A stretch of DNA of 34,435 bases, taken from NCBI GenBank assembly GCA_903917345.1, contig CAIXAE010000021.1, positions 1 through 34,435 on the forward strand, written 5' to 3'. Of the stretch, positions 1 to 9,713 are shown piece by piece (positions within the stretch are counted from its first letter, which is position 1; every line of letters starts with the position of its first letter). Source of the stretch: an uncultured Methylococcaceae bacterium. GTDB taxonomy: Bacteria > Pseudomonadota > Gammaproteobacteria > Methylococcales > Methylomonadaceae. The notes under the pieces were generated by a model. It was not told where the DNA came from. It saw only the letters and a program-made list of their open reading frames with translations, and searched no databases. Position numbers and translations under genes: made by a program.

Positions 1-839
1 AAACGAATAACAACGCTTTCTCCATACATCGTCGGAATTGTAGAAACACGCAAGTCGAGCTCTTTACCCATCATTTGTACTTTAATGCGACCGTCTTGCG
101 GTAAACGCCGCTCAGCAATATTAAGCTTGGCCATAATCTTAATACGAGAAATAACCGCAGCGGTTGACTTTACATTAGGCGCATCAATCTCTTGTAAAAC
201 GCCATCAACTCGCAATCTAACTTTGAGTGATTGCTCAAATGGCTCTATATGAATATCTGAAGCGCGCATTTCTACAGCCCGTTGCATAATAAGATTCACC
301 ATTTTTATAACAGGGGCTTCACTGGCTAAATCTTTTAAATGCTCTAAATCTTCTTCACCCAAATCATCAATAGCTAAATCATCGATCAATTTATCCATTT
401 TTGAACGATCTTCTCCATACTGCACATCCAGTGCAGCATCAATCTCCGACAACAATCCTACTTTTACTTTAATGGGTTTACCTAACATCAGACTTAAGGC
501 ATTAATGGTAAAAACATCTTCCGGATCCATCATTGCAATGGATACCTCTTCATCAGCAACACTGAGTCCAATCACATGGTAATTCTTAAGAAAACGTAAA
601 GACACCCTCTCAGGTAATTGTCTTTCGATGGGATATTGCTCGGGCACTAGTTTTTCATAATGACCTGACTCAACAAACGCATCGGCCACATCTAATTCGG
701 AACATAATCCTAACTTAATCAGTAATTGCGGCAAACTTTCTGCGACAGATGTTTTCTGTACACGCTCAACTTTTTTTAATTCTGAAGTTGAAAGTTTGTT
801 TCTTTCCTGTAATGTTTTAAGTAAAGACTGATAAAGCAT
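1..839 (-). CDS. gspE: Type II secretion ATPase GspE, N-terminal part (cut by window edge)
   Basis: This is the first 279 codons of a GspE/PilB-family secretion ATPase, which powers pseudopilus assembly at the inner-membrane base of the type II secretion system. I translated the reverse strand from an ATG at 839. The N-terminal domain contains LPERVSLRFLKNYHVIGL, matching the region where GspE proteins carry LP-x-x-x-A-x-x-x-x-V. It is followed by APVIKMVNLIMQRAVEMRAS and DIHIEPFE, the family hallmark leading into the ATPase core, and by RIKIMAKLNIAERRLPQDGR. The Walker A, Asp box and Walker B lie beyond the left edge, so activity cannot be judged. PilB (type IV pilus) is the main alternative; the DIHIEPFE-type context favours GspE, but the two overlap. 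An A-rich, weakly GGA-containing ribosome site precedes the ATG. The upstream gap of about 180 bases is AT-rich and must hold the promoter. Confidence 0.82.
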   Translation of the reverse strand, partial: MLYQSLLKTLQERNKLSTSELKKVERVQKTSVAESLPQLLIKLGLCSELDVADAFVESGHYEKLVPEQYPIERQLPERVSLRFLKNYHVIGLSVADEEVSIAMMDPEDVFTINALSLMLGKPIKVKVGLLSEIDAALDVQYGEDRSKMDKLIDDLAIDDLGEEDLEHLKDLASEAPVIKMVNLIMQRAVEMRASDIHIEPFEQSLKVRLRVDGVLQEIDAPNVKSTAAVISRIKIMAKLNIAERRLPQDGRIKVQMMGKELDLRVSTIPTMYGESVVIR

Positions 840-1018
840 ATTATTTCCGCTGCATAAAGACCATGGCCTTTAAATTGGCTTGTATATCCATTAGTTAATT
901 TAATAACCGAATATAATCGATGTTTGATTTAAAGTCTATTAATGTTAATTTAATTGCAATACATAATAACCTAAAAAGCTATATCATCTTTACAGCTGAC
1001 AAAAGATTAGCAATTTGT

Positions 1019-2275
1019 TTAATGCTTATGGCCTTTCCAGCCATAAAAACTAATATACAAATAACCTAATGCAGGTACAAAAAAAGCTGCTTGAATGCCG
1101 ATGATATCTGCACAGTAACCCTGTATCACAGGCAAGACTGCGCCACCTACAATAGCTGCGCACAAAATACCTGAACCTTGTCCAGTGTATTGTCCTAATC
1201 CCGAAACGGCTAAAGAAAAAATGGTTGGGAACATGATGGAATTAAATAAGCCAATGGCAAGAATTGCCCACATAGCGATTGATCCACTACTAAAAATCAC
1301 TAGCATAACTAATGACATTGCCACCAACCCATTAAAAAGCAATGTATTTTGCGGTTTAATCTTTTGCATAATTAACGCGCCGGCAAATCTGCCTATCATA
1401 GCTCCTCCCCAATAAAAAGACACATATCGACCTGCATCTTGCTCGGTTAAATTACCTATAGAAGACTCACCTAAAAAGCTTATCAAAAAACTACCGATAG
1501 AAACTTCACTGCCCACATAAAAGAAAATACCTAATGTCCCTAAAACTAAATGCCTATAAGACCAAGCACCTCCCTCTAACTTAATAACATCAACGATAAC
1601 AGGCTGTGCTGAATCAAGTTCTTTTGACTGTAATTTTGGTAATTTAAGAATGACAAAAACAATTGCTAGCATAAACAAGGCCGCTGCCAATAATAAATAG
1701 GGGGTCTGCACAGCTAACGCTTGAGCAGTTTGATAGGCATTCAATTGCTCAACATTAAGCGCTTGAATTTCTTGTGCGCTTTTTACCGCTGTCGATAAAA
1801 TAAACAACGCACCTAGATAAGGGGCAAGCGTAGTACCTAATGAGTTGAAAGCTTGCGTCATGGTTAAACGACTTGACGCCGTTTCTGACGGTCCTAATAT
1901 AGTGACATAAGGATTTGCAGCAACCTGCAATAAACAAATGCCAGCCGCTAAAACAAAAAATGCGGTCAAGAATAAAGGGTATGAGTGCAAGCCAGCAGCA
2001 GGATAAAACAATAAGCACCCTATACCAGCTATCAACAATCCCGTAATAATCCCACCTTTGTAATGGATCTTATCAACCAAATAACCACTGGGAACAGAAA
2101 ATACAAAATACGCAATAAAAAAACAAAACTGTACCAACATGGCTTGGGCATAGTTAAGTGTAAACACCGCTTTCAAATGCGGAATGAGAATATCATTAAG
2201 GGCCGTTATAAACCCCCAAATAAAAAACAAGGAAGTTAAAACCGTCAAAGACCCCATATAACTCTTTTTAGCCAT
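1019..2275 (-). CDS. FHS-family sugar:H+ symporter (FucP/GluP-like MFS)
   Basis: A 418-residue polytopic inner-membrane transporter of the major facilitator superfamily, FHS (fucose-galactose-glucose:H+ symporter) subgroup. The subgroup is recognisable from [19 protein letters not shown] in helix 1, the [10 protein letters not shown] stretch near residue 90 and [14 protein letters not shown] near residue 120, all typical of FucP/GluP proteins. About twelve hydrophobic segments are present and the length is normal. Family members import L-fucose, galactose, glucose or N-acetylglucosamine with protons; the actual sugar cannot be read from the sequence. It starts 11 bases after the GH3 glucosidase stop and on the same strand, so the two are probably co-transcribed and the glucosidase product (glucose or a short oligosaccharide) is a natural guess for the substrate. 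Confidence 0.85.
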   Translation of the reverse strand: MAKKSYMGSLTVLTSLFFIWGFITALNDILIPHLKAVFTLNYAQAMLVQFCFFIAYFVFSVPSGYLVDKIHYKGGIITGLLIAGIGCLLFYPAAGLHSYPLFLTAFFVLAAGICLLQVAANPYVTILGPSETASSRLTMTQAFNSLGTTLAPYLGALFILSTAVKSAQEIQALNVEQLNAYQTAQALAVQTPYLLLAAALFMLAIVFVILKLPKLQSKELDSAQPVIVDVIKLEGGAWSYRHLVLGTLGIFFYVGSEVSIGSFLISFLGESSIGNLTEQDAGRYVSFYWGGAMIGRFAGALIMQKIKPQNTLLFNGLVAMSLVMLVIFSSGSIAMWAILAIGLFNSIMFPTIFSLAVSGLGQYTGQGSGILCAAIVGGAVLPVIQGYCADIIGIQAAFFVPALGYLYISFYGWKGHKH

Positions 2276-2286
2276 AAAAAACCCTT

Positions 2287-4506
2287 CTATTCTGTCACAG
2301 TAAACTGAACTGTCTCAGAGCCTACCATGATTTTAAAATCGCCAGGCTCCACTACGCGCTCCAAATCAACTCCAATAAATGAAAGATCATCCGGCACTAA
2401 GGTAAAGCTTAGGTTTTCAATTTGCTTTGGACTTAACTCTACTTTTTTAAATGCCTTCAACTGTCTATTAGGACGCGTTACAGTGGCAGCCATATCATTA
2501 ATATAAACCAAAACAGTTTCTTTACCTTTTATTGAACCCGTATTAGCTACCTTGACGCTTAAATTAATTGCTTCACCCATTTTGTATTGTTGCTTATCTG
2601 TTTTTAAACCCGATGTTTCAAATTGGCTATAACTTAAACCATGGCCAAAGGGATACAATGGGTTATAAGAATTAGTATCAAAATTTTCTATAGGTTTATG
2701 ATCATACAAAACTATATCATTGGTATTTCTAGGATAAGAAATCGGCAATTTACCATTTGGATTGTAATCACCGTATATAATATCTGCGATTGCAACACCA
2801 CCCTCCATACCCGGTAAAAATCCTAAAAGTACGGCGGAAGCCTTGTCTGCTTGCTCAGTGATAATCCGTGGTCGACCGCCCAAAGTGACCAATACAACAG
2901 GTTTACCTGTTGCAAATAGAGCATTTGCCAATTCAACTTGAGATTGATCTATATTCAATGATGGAATATTACCCATCGTTTCTGTATAGGGCTTCTCACC
3001 TAAGCATAAGACAATAACATCTTGATCCTTTGCTGCCTCTACCGCTTTTCTGATGTCTATTTTGTCATTAAAATGAGTGCCTCCAACATAAGTGACTTTA
3101 GACGTTGATTTTTTTTGCAAGGCACCATAAACCGTCAATTTATCTTTTGGCTGCAGACTGTCATTATCGCCTTGCCAACTTAAGGTCCAGCCACCATTTA
3201 ATACGCTCAATAAATTAGCCGTAGGGCCGGTGACCAAAACCTTGGCATCTTTTTTAAGCGGCAACATATGCTGATCATTTTTTGCAAGCACAATTGATTC
3301 TCTAGCAGCCTGCAAATTAGTGTCGGTTGATTCTTGAGTTGCAAAACTTAGCTCAGCAGATAATAGTAATGAACTCGCTTTGAACAAACCGGCTTGATCT
3401 TTTACAGTTAAAATTCTTGAGACAGCCTCATCGATACGAGCCATAGGTACTTCACCTTTTTTAACCAACTCTATCAATAAATCGTAGAAAGAATAATCAA
3501 ACGGCACCATACTCATATCAACACCGGCCATCACGGCAATTTTAACGGCTTCTTTGGGTGATGAGGCTAATTTATCACGCACATAAAGGCGTTTAATATC
3601 TTCCCAATCTGATACGGCAAAACCTTTAAAGCCTAATTCGCCCCGTAATATCGTCGTTAAATAATGATAATTTGCATGCCCAGGAATACCGTCTACTTCG
3701 CCAGAGTTAACCATTACAGTCGGGGAACCGGCTTTTATTCCAGCCTCAAAGCTGGGTAAAAAATACTCTCGCAACATACGCTCACTTATCCATGCGGGTG
3801 TTCTATCTTTACCATTATTAGGCACACTATAGCCCACATAATGCTTCAAACAGGTGAGGCCTTTATTCGGCGCAGAAATATCATCACCCTGATAGCCTTT
3901 AATATAAGCAGAGCCTAGAACTGATGCCAAGTGCACATCTTCACCGTAGGTTTCCCATAAGCGTGGCCATAAAGGTTGACGACCAATATCCATTACTGGC
4001 GAGAAATTCCATTGCAATCCAGATACTCTTATTTCTTGAGCGGTAATTTCGCCTTCTTTAACGCTTAACTCAGGATTAAAAGTTGCTGCCATATTAATGG
4101 CTTGTGGAAATAAAGTAGCGTTTTTAGTATAGGAAGCGCCATGAATGGCATCAATTCCATATAAGACAGGAATTTTTAATCGAGATTTCTCACTAACTGT
4201 ATTGATTGTGTGAATTATTTTTCGCCAATCTTCAACGGATTGGGCTTTATTATTGGGTGTATTTAAAATAGAACCGACATGGTGAGTTAAGATGGCGTCA
4301 AGTAACTTTGCTTGATCTATTAACTTATCACCCTGACCCGCAATGACTGAAAAATCAATTTGAGTCATCTGCCCTATTTTTTCTTCCAGCGTCATTGATG
4401 CCAAAAGATCTTGTACATTAGCTTGCCGACTAGCCTCTTGATTTCTCACAGAACATCCCACCATCGCAAGTGACAAAGTCATTATAAAAAAGGTTTTTAT
4501 ACGCAA
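2287..4506 (-). CDS. GH3 beta-glucosidase / exo-beta-glucanase lipoprotein (BglX-like)
   Basis: A 739-residue glycoside hydrolase family 3 enzyme that removes glucose from non-reducing ends of beta-glucosides or beta-glucans. The N-terminus is a lipoprotein signal with MVGC ending at Cys18, so the protein is probably anchored to a membrane on the periplasmic side. The TIM-barrel domain carries KHYVGYS and the nucleophile motif [10 protein letters not shown] (Asp in SDW). The second domain has [10 protein letters not shown], which matches the acid/base Glu region of barley ExoI-type exo-glucanases, and the C-terminus has a fibronectin-III-like domain ([11 protein letters not shown] onward). 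The SDWED plus GEKPYTE pair points to an ExoI-like beta-glucan exohydrolase rather than a beta-xylosidase. Its length is close to E. coli BglX (765 aa). It sits upstream of a sugar symporter on the same strand. The exact linkage specificity cannot be assigned. Confidence 0.88.
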   Translation of the reverse strand: MRIKTFFIMTLSLAMVGCSVRNQEASRQANVQDLLASMTLEEKIGQMTQIDFSVIAGQGDKLIDQAKLLDAILTHHVGSILNTPNNKAQSVEDWRKIIHTINTVSEKSRLKIPVLYGIDAIHGASYTKNATLFPQAINMAATFNPELSVKEGEITAQEIRVSGLQWNFSPVMDIGRQPLWPRLWETYGEDVHLASVLGSAYIKGYQGDDISAPNKGLTCLKHYVGYSVPNNGKDRTPAWISERMLREYFLPSFEAGIKAGSPTVMVNSGEVDGIPGHANYHYLTTILRGELGFKGFAVSDWEDIKRLYVRDKLASSPKEAVKIAVMAGVDMSMVPFDYSFYDLLIELVKKGEVPMARIDEAVSRILTVKDQAGLFKASSLLLSAELSFATQESTDTNLQAARESIVLAKNDQHMLPLKKDAKVLVTGPTANLLSVLNGGWTLSWQGDNDSLQPKDKLTVYGALQKKSTSKVTYVGGTHFNDKIDIRKAVEAAKDQDVIVLCLGEKPYTETMGNIPSLNIDQSQVELANALFATGKPVVLVTLGGRPRIITEQADKASAVLLGFLPGMEGGVAIADIIYGDYNPNGKLPISYPRNTNDIVLYDHKPIENFDTNSYNPLYPFGHGLSYSQFETSGLKTDKQQYKMGEAINLSVKVANTGSIKGKETVLVYINDMAATVTRPNRQLKAFKKVELSPKQIENLSFTLVPDDLSFIGVDLERVVEPGDFKIMVGSETVQFTVTE

Positions 4507-4560
4507 TTTCTTTTCCTACACAATCTTTTTAAATCATCAAATCTTAATCAAGACCGACTA

Positions 4561-5700
4561 TTATGACTGTGGATTAACCAATAGATTGACTAGGATTTGT
4601 TCATAAATAGCACTTAAAACTTCTAAATCCGCTACAGCCACATGCTCATTAATTTTATGAATACTTTCATTTAAAGGACCCAACTCAAGTACTTGCGCGC
4701 CGGTCGGAGCAATAAATCGCCCATCTGATGTTCCTCCACCCGTATCATCTTGCGTTTCAAAACCAGTAATTGTTTTAATAGCCGCATGGGTTGCATCTAT
4801 CAATGCACCTTTTTCTGTTAAAAAAGGATTACCCGACAAACGCCATTGCAGATCATATTTAAAATTGTGTTTATCTAAAATTTCACAAGTACGCTGCTTA
4901 ATGATCTCTTCATTTAACTCAGTACAAAAACGCAAATTAAACTGTACTTCGGCTGACCCCGGAATAATATTTTCAGCGCCTGTACCAGAATTAATATTAG
5001 ACACTTGTAAACTAGTAGGCGGGAAAAACACATTGCCATGATCCCAAACTTCTTCAGTTAGCTCTTTTAAAGCAGGCGCAAAACTATGAATAGGGTTATC
5101 CGCCAATTCTGGATAAGCCACATGACCCTGAATACCTATCACTGTTAACTTAGCGCATAAGGAGCCTCGGCGTCCAACTCGAATCACATCCCCCATTTTT
5201 TTATCGCTAGAAGGCTCACCTACCAAACACCAATCAATTTTTTCTTGGCGCTGCTCAAAAACCTCCATCACTTTAACCACCCCGTTTGTTGCAGTGCCTT
5301 CTTCATCACTGGTTAACAAAATCCCAATAGAACCCGCATGATCCGGATATTTCGCAACAAATCGCTCAACGGCAGTCATAAAACTAGCAATACCGCCTTT
5401 CATATCGGCAGCGCCCCTGCCATATAATTTTCCATCGCGGATAGTCGGATCAAAAGGAGGCGATACCCAAGCCTCTAAAGGACCCGGAGGGACCACATCG
5501 GTATGACCTAAAAAAGTGAATAAAGGTTTCTCATTACCACGTTTCAACCAAAGATTTTGCGTATCATTAAAGTTAAGACGTTCTTCTTTAAAATTTAAAC
5601 CCTGTAAACGGTCAACAATGTAATCCTGACAACCGGCATCATCAGGGGTAACCGATGGCTTTTTAATTAAATCTATAAGAAGTTCTAACGTGTCACTCAT
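4561..5700 (-). CDS. dapE: Succinyl-diaminopimelate desuccinylase
   Basis: DapE hydrolyses N-succinyl-L,L-diaminopimelate to L,L-diaminopimelate and succinate, a step of the cytosolic lysine and peptidoglycan-precursor pathway. The 379-residue protein is an M20-family di-zinc hydrolase. Visible metal-site motifs are GHTDVVPPG near residue 65, GRGAADMKGGIA near residue 95 and TSDEEGTATNG near residue 130, and the family's TGGGTSDGRFIA is near residue 320. The start codon overlaps the stop of the upstream yffB-like gene by four bases (ATGA), which fixes the start and implies translational coupling. DapC and DapD of the same branch lie just upstream on the same strand, so the gene belongs to a dap cluster. 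Nothing abnormal is seen. Confidence 0.95.
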   Translation of the reverse strand: MSDTLELLIDLIKKPSVTPDDAGCQDYIVDRLQGLNFKEERLNFNDTQNLWLKRGNEKPLFTFLGHTDVVPPGPLEAWVSPPFDPTIRDGKLYGRGAADMKGGIASFMTAVERFVAKYPDHAGSIGILLTSDEEGTATNGVVKVMEVFEQRQEKIDWCLVGEPSSDKKMGDVIRVGRRGSLCAKLTVIGIQGHVAYPELADNPIHSFAPALKELTEEVWDHGNVFFPPTSLQVSNINSGTGAENIIPGSAEVQFNLRFCTELNEEIIKQRTCEILDKHNFKYDLQWRLSGNPFLTEKGALIDATHAAIKTITGFETQDDTGGGTSDGRFIAPTGAQVLELGPLNESIHKINEHVAVADLEVLSAIYEQILVNLLVNPQS

Positions 5701-6041
5701 AATAATTCTGCACTATAAGACGCCTCTTTAAAACCAACAATAAGCTTATTGCCAGTATCTAAAAGAGGTCTTTTGATTAAAGTTGGGGTTATAAGCATTA
5801 AGCTTAAGGCTGTTTCTAAATTGATATGACTTCTTTGCTCATCGCTTAATTGTCGCCAACTGGTACTAGTACGATTTAGCAAAGTATTCCAATCAACATG
5901 TGCGGCAAAATCTTGCAGTTGTTCTAATGATAGCCCATCAACTCTAAAATCATGGAACTGATAGGCTATTGAGTTTTGATCAAGCCAACGCCGTGCTTTT
6001 TTAACCGTATCACAGGCCTTTATTCCGTACAGCGTCACCAT
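5697..6041 (-). CDS. yffB: ArsC/Spx-like thioredoxin-fold protein (YffB family)
   Basis: A 114-residue small thioredoxin-fold protein of the ArsC/Spx/YffB group. It starts MVTLYGIKACDTVKKARRWL, with the single N-terminal cysteine at position 10 and the helix following it as in YffB. Near residue 90 it has the LIKRPLLD stretch that in ArsC relatives carries the conserved Arg. The second ArsC cysteines are absent, so it is unlikely to be a true arsenate reductase. YffB is known to sit directly upstream of dapE in E. coli, and here it overlaps dapE by four bases, so the linkage is conserved. The biochemical role is not established; a glutathione- or thiol-linked function is often proposed. The stop of the preceding 80-codon ORF is only two bases from its start. 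Confidence 0.88.
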   Translation of the reverse strand: MVTLYGIKACDTVKKARRWLDQNSIAYQFHDFRVDGLSLEQLQDFAAHVDWNTLLNRTSTSWRQLSDEQRSHINLETALSLMLITPTLIKRPLLDTGNKLIVGFKEASYSAELL

Positions 6042-6043
6042 TG

Positions 6044-6286
6044 TTATAGCTGACTATTTAATAACTCATCAATGCTAGGTAATTGCTTGTCAACTTTACA
6101 GCGACTCTTATAGACATCAACAAACTCCATAAAAGCTTGCTCAAGATCGGCCAGAATCTCTTCTTCGTTCTCACGTTCTTCATCTGGCACATCTTCAGAT
6201 TCTAAATATTCGCGCTGTAAGTCCACTTCACTGTTAAGAGCTAATGTGGCATATATAAGGGCATTATTTGAAATTTTATCGCTCAT
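6044..6286 (-). CDS. Small acidic protein of unknown function
   Basis: I do not recognise this 80-residue protein. It has no signal peptide or membrane segment and is strongly acidic, with a Glu/Asp-rich stretch from about residue 27 to 48 (EDVPDEERENEEEILADLEQ) predicted to be helical, followed by AFMEFVDVYKSRCKVDKQLP. It ends two bases before the yffB-like gene and is on the same strand, so it is very likely translated from the dap cluster transcript. The tight spacing supports a real gene despite its size. A soluble, helical regulatory or adaptor protein is possible, but this is only a guess. Confidence 0.7.
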   Translation of the reverse strand: MSDKISNNALIYATLALNSEVDLQREYLESEDVPDEERENEEEILADLEQAFMEFVDVYKSRCKVDKQLPSIDELLNSQL

Positions 6287-6364
6287 AATATTTAGTAATA
6301 TAAAGTTAAGGAAAGTTATAAATGGACTAGGTTATACATAAATAGTTGTATCAACCTAAACACA

Positions 6365-6841
6365 TTATTCAATAGGTTTTCTAAAATGCAATACCAAACC
6401 TTGCAAAAAATTTCTAATGATTTGATCGCCGCATTCTCTGTAATTCTTATGATCTTTTTGTCTAAAAAAGGCACTCAATTCGCCTTTAGAAATCTGGAAA
6501 TCCGCTAACTTTAAAGTGTTCAGCATATCCTCTTCTTTAAAATTTAAAGCAATTCGTAATTTCTTAAGCATACTGTTATTCGTTAATGACAGAGTGGGCC
6601 TTTTCTCTTGTCCAGGCTTCTCTTCAATCTTACCCCTTTTATAGGTAATTAACCCTGATAAGAAATCATCCATTTTTTGATTATTTAATGAAACAAAACC
6701 TTCTTGATCATCTTTTTTCAAGTAACTTAATAGCTCATCACGACATAGAACCAAATCACCCAAAGCAAAAATTTCTAGCATCGTGGCATCATTAAAATCT
6801 AGCGCATATCGCACCCGACGTAATACGTCATTGTTAATCAT
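6365..6841 (-). CDS. yehS: DUF1456 protein, YehS family
   Basis: A 158-residue cytoplasmic protein made of two copies of the DUF1456 unit. The first begins NNDVLRRVRYALDFNDATML and the second, near residue 88, begins NNSMLKKLRIALNFKEEDML. Each is followed by a helix pattern ending in a GL-hydrophobic segment (FLSGLITYKRG and FLQGLVLHFRK). This duplication is the family signature and matches E. coli YehS in length. Function is unknown. Its position between dapD and the small acidic ORF, all on one strand, suggests it is carried passively in the dap transcript or has a role linked to growth or the cell wall; the sequence does not decide this. Confidence 0.88.
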   Translation of the reverse strand: MINNDVLRRVRYALDFNDATMLEIFALGDLVLCRDELLSYLKKDDQEGFVSLNNQKMDDFLSGLITYKRGKIEEKPGQEKRPTLSLTNNSMLKKLRIALNFKEEDMLNTLKLADFQISKGELSAFFRQKDHKNYRECGDQIIRNFLQGLVLHFRKPIE

Positions 6842-6865
6842 TTCTTATCCCGTTCTAAGACAGCC

Positions 6866-7687
6866 TTAATCTCTTAACAATTCATTAATACCGGTTTTGC
6901 TACGCGTTCTTTCATCCACTTGCTTAATAATAACCGCACAATACAAACTATATGTACCATCAGCAGAAGGTAAATTACCAGAAACCACAACTGAGCCTGC
7001 AGGAATACGACCGTAAGTAATTTCACCTGTCATACGGTTGAATATCTTGGTACTTTGGCCAATGTAAACGCCCATTGAAATAACGCAACCGTCTTCTACT
7101 ATGACGCCTTCAACAATTTCAGAACGTGCGCCAATAAAACAGTTATCACCAATAATAGTGGGGCCCGCTTGTAAAGGCTCTAAAACACCTCCAATACCTA
7201 CGCCGCCTGATAAATGCACATTCTTACCAATTTGCGCGCATGATCCAACCGTTACCCAAGTATCAACCATCGTGCCACTATCTACATAGGCACCAATGTT
7301 AACGTAAGACGGCATTAAAATAGCACCCGGTGCGATATAAGAACCATGTCGAGCAACCGCATTTGGCACAACACGTACACCAGCGTTGGCAAAATCTTCT
7401 TCTGTATAGTTAGAATATTTACATTCCACTTTATCGTAATAACGCGTATTACCACCATCCATTAAACGATTTTCATTAATTCTAAAAGATAATAAAACAG
7501 CTTTTTTGATCCATTGATGCGTAACCCACTCACCAACAATTTTTTCAGCAACTCTTAACGTACCGTTATCTAATAAATTTAAAGTTTCGGTAACCGCTTG
7601 GCGAATCTCCGCAGACACATTTGCTGGTGTAATATCGCTACGTTGTTCAAAAGCATTTTCTATAATAATTTTTGTATTGTTCATCAT
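6866..7687 (-). CDS. dapD: Tetrahydrodipicolinate N-succinyltransferase
   Basis: DapD transfers succinate from succinyl-CoA to tetrahydrodipicolinate, the committing step of the succinylase branch of lysine/diaminopimelate synthesis. The 273-residue protein shows the usual N-terminal helical domain ([20 protein letters not shown]) and a left-handed beta-helix built from hexapeptide repeats from about residue 105 to 230 (for example [40 protein letters not shown]). The catalytic trimer motifs around [10 protein letters not shown] are intact. The length matches E. coli DapD (274 aa). It begins five bases after the dapC stop, so the two are co-transcribed. The start is a double ATG (MMN); either could be used. 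Confidence 0.96.
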   Translation of the reverse strand: MMNNTKIIIENAFEQRSDITPANVSAEIRQAVTETLNLLDNGTLRVAEKIVGEWVTHQWIKKAVLLSFRINENRLMDGGNTRYYDKVECKYSNYTEEDFANAGVRVVPNAVARHGSYIAPGAILMPSYVNIGAYVDSGTMVDTWVTVGSCAQIGKNVHLSGGVGIGGVLEPLQAGPTIIGDNCFIGARSEIVEGVIVEDGCVISMGVYIGQSTKIFNRMTGEITYGRIPAGSVVVSGNLPSADGTYSLYCAVIIKQVDERTRSKTGINELLRD

Positions 7688-7692
7688 CAGAT

Positions 7693-8889
7693 CTATAAGG
7701 TTTGAAAAAAATTTTTAATTCGATGAGCCGCAGTGATGCAATCCTCTAAAGGCGCTACTAAAGCAATTCTTACATGATTAATACCTGGGTTTAAACCCTC
7801 AAAATCACGAGACAAATAACTACCGGGTAGTACAGTAATATTTTCTTGGGCAAACAGTTGTTGAGCAAAATCCGTATCCTCTATGGGCGTTTTTAACCAC
7901 ACATAAAAACCCGCAGGCGGCTTATTAATATCACAGACGTCGTTTAGAATATCAATAAAAGCGGCAAACTTTTCCCGATATAATCGGCGATTTTCTATCA
8001 CATGCAACTCATCTTCCCACGCTTTAATACTAGCCTGTTGCGTTGGCAAGGGCATCGCACAGCCTTGATACGTACGATATTGAAAATATTGCCCTAATAT
8101 ATCAGCATCCCCTGCCACAAAACCCGATCGTAAACCAGGAGCGTTTGAACGTTTAGATAAACTATGAAAAACCACGCAACGTTTAAAAGAAGTATTTCCC
8201 ATGCGATAAGCACTTTCCAATAAACCGACTGGAGGATTAGACTCATCATCATACAGTTCGCTATAGCATTCATCAGAAGCAATTACAAAATCATATTTTT
8301 CTGCTAAAAGCAGTAATTTTTCGTAATCGACTTGCGACATCACTGCGCCACTGGGATTTCCCGGAGAACAAATATAAATCAACTGACAACGTTGCCATAT
8401 GGCTTCTGGCACGGCATCAAAATCAGGTAAATAATTATTTTCCGCTAAGGTATTTAAAAAATAAGTTTCCGCACCGGCTAATAAAGCCGCCCCTTCATAA
8501 ATCTGATAAAAAGGATTAGGCATAACAACAACAGGCTTAACCGTTGCATCTACTACACATTGCGCAAAAGAAAATAAAGCCTCACGCGTACCACTAACTG
8601 GCAACACTTGAGATTCTGGATTAATGCATTCAACAGGAATCTTAAAGCGCTTAGCCAGCCAAGTTGAAATAACCTGTCTTAACTCTGAAGTACCTTTAGT
8701 GGTTGGATAATTAGATAACCCTTTTATATGATTTAAAATGGCTTCTTCAATAAAGCGCGGGGTAACATGAGCCGGCTCTCCTATAGACAAAACAATGGGA
8801 GACTTTTCAACAGGCGGCGTAATGCCTTGCTTTAACTGTGCTAACTTTTCAAACGGGTATGGATGTAAATATTTTAAGTTAGGTGTCAT
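7693..8889 (-). CDS. dapC: Succinyldiaminopimelate transaminase
   Basis: DapC is a PLP-dependent aminotransferase that converts N-succinyl-2-amino-6-ketopimelate to N-succinyl-diaminopimelate, using glutamate. The 398-residue class I/II fold shows [18 protein letters not shown] near residue 34, [14 protein letters not shown] near residue 62, the PLP-contacting [12 protein letters not shown] and [11 protein letters not shown] segments, [11 protein letters not shown], and the Schiff-base lysine in [15 protein letters not shown] near residue 245. This last motif is characteristic of the DapC branch and separates it from ArgD/AspC. The gene leads the dapC-dapD run. Upstream on this strand lies an AT-rich stretch with a plausible TATACT -10 element near 8920, but no clear -35. 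Confidence 0.92.
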   Translation of the reverse strand: MTPNLKYLHPYPFEKLAQLKQGITPPVEKSPIVLSIGEPAHVTPRFIEEAILNHIKGLSNYPTTKGTSELRQVISTWLAKRFKIPVECINPESQVLPVSGTREALFSFAQCVVDATVKPVVVMPNPFYQIYEGAALLAGAETYFLNTLAENNYLPDFDAVPEAIWQRCQLIYICSPGNPSGAVMSQVDYEKLLLLAEKYDFVIASDECYSELYDDESNPPVGLLESAYRMGNTSFKRCVVFHSLSKRSNAPGLRSGFVAGDADILGQYFQYRTYQGCAMPLPTQQASIKAWEDELHVIENRRLYREKFAAFIDILNDVCDINKPPAGFYVWLKTPIEDTDFAQQLFAQENITVLPGSYLSRDFEGLNPGINHVRIALVAPLEDCITAAHRIKNFFQTL

Positions 8890-9082
8890 TGCGAATATTT
8901 AAAAGCAGTATCATACCTAATAGTATAACATTGATTTGTTTAGGCTTAACTACACGCAGTGATTTATTTTATTAAAACAACCCTATGTTTTTACAGTCGT
9001 TTTAAGAAAAATTTTTTGTTTTTATAAAAGAAAAACTTTTATATTATCTGGGGAAGAACGAGGGGATATTTATAAACATTAT

Positions 9083-9117
9083 CCCTATCAGGAAGCTACT
9101 ATAGCCTCCCGACAGGG
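9083..9117 (-). terminator. Strong 3' RNA hairpin after the 9130-9516 gene
   Basis: A 15-base-pair stem with a 5-nt loop, lying 12 nt after the stop of the secreted-protein gene. The arms are CCCTATCAGGAAGCT and AGCCTCCCGACAGGG on the plus strand. Three mismatches (A/C on the plus strand) become G-U wobbles only when the minus strand is transcribed, which shows the hairpin belongs to the leftward transcript. There is no good U-tract behind it, so it may be a weak Rho-independent terminator or a 3'-end stabiliser. Confidence 0.6.
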
Positions 9118-9129
9118 TAACTAAATCAA

Positions 9130-9516
9130 TTAGATTAAGCTTTTTAATTTAGCGAAATCTTCTTTAGCTGATTTTAATTCTTGTTCTGCTTCTTGTAATG
9201 CAGATTCTTTAGCATGTGTTGCAGCAGATTTTAATTTTCTGTTAGCTTTAGCACGTGCATTATCAACTTTATCATTTGCGTTAATTTCTTTACTTAAATC
9301 GCTTGCTGCTTTGATTAATGCAGCCGCTTCGTCACCAGAAGCGCCTTTAGTAATACCATCAATAGCAACTTGGATTTTACCAACTACCATATCAATTGCA
9401 TCTTCAGGTTTATAAGTGACTCTACCTGGATCATTTTCAGCTAAAGCTGCAGCTGAGAAAGTACCTGCAGAAGCTGCAATCACTAAAGATAGCAAGATTT
9501 TTTTCAATGATTTCAT
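9130..9516 (-). CDS. Secreted helical protein of unknown function, paralogue A
   Basis: A 128-residue protein I do not recognise. The N-terminus KSLKKILLSLVIAASAGTFS plus AAALA is a clear Sec signal peptide with likely cleavage after ALA near residue 26. The mature part is about 100 residues, highly helical and rich in Ala, Lys and Glu, with no cysteines, no membrane span and heptad-like patterning toward the C-terminus (ESALQEAEQELKSAKEDFAK). I chose the ATG preceded at 10-nt spacing by GAGGTC rather than an upstream in-frame TTG, because it gives a proper signal peptide. It shares its architecture with the next upstream gene. A periplasmic four-helix bundle or coiled-coil protein is likely (SmbP-like folds look similar, but the metal-binding histidines are missing). 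Confidence 0.75.
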   Translation of the reverse strand: MKSLKKILLSLVIAASAGTFSAAALAENDPGRVTYKPEDAIDMVVGKIQVAIDGITKGASGDEAAALIKAASDLSKEINANDKVDNARAKANRKLKSAATHAKESALQEAEQELKSAKEDFAKLKSLI

Positions 9517-9672
9517 ATTTTTACGAGACCTCAAGTTGTTGTTATTTATAATTATGTCGGAAAAGACCTAAGTCTAAGTATTTGCCGGCCATAATTCTAT
9601 CACATTTAATATGCTTTTAACTTAAGAATGTTTAAGTTCAATTATTAAGTGATAGTTTCTAAATTCGAATAG

Positions 9673-9701
9673 TTGATCCTAATTTTATAAATCAGGATCA
9701 A
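9673..9701 (-). terminator. 3' RNA hairpin after the 9714-10097 gene
   Basis: A 13-bp stem (TTGATCCT / AGGATCAA, one pair that is G-U only in the leftward RNA, then ATTT/AAAT) with a 3-nt loop, starting 12 nt past the stop codon. The distance to the stop is the same as for the hairpin behind the paralogous neighbour. No U-tract follows it, so termination is not certain; a 3' stabilising or processing role is also possible. Confidence 0.55.
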
Positions 9702-9713
9702 TCAAGAGTAATC

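Noticed and set aside
1019-4506. A full polysaccharide utilisation locus
   Set aside because: No SusC/SusD, sensor or further glycosidase genes are seen; only one hydrolase and one importer are present.
9517-9534. TTG start for the secreted paralogue A
   Set aside because: It would put RSRKN before the signal peptide and overlaps the GAGGTC ribosome site; the ATG at 9516 fits better.
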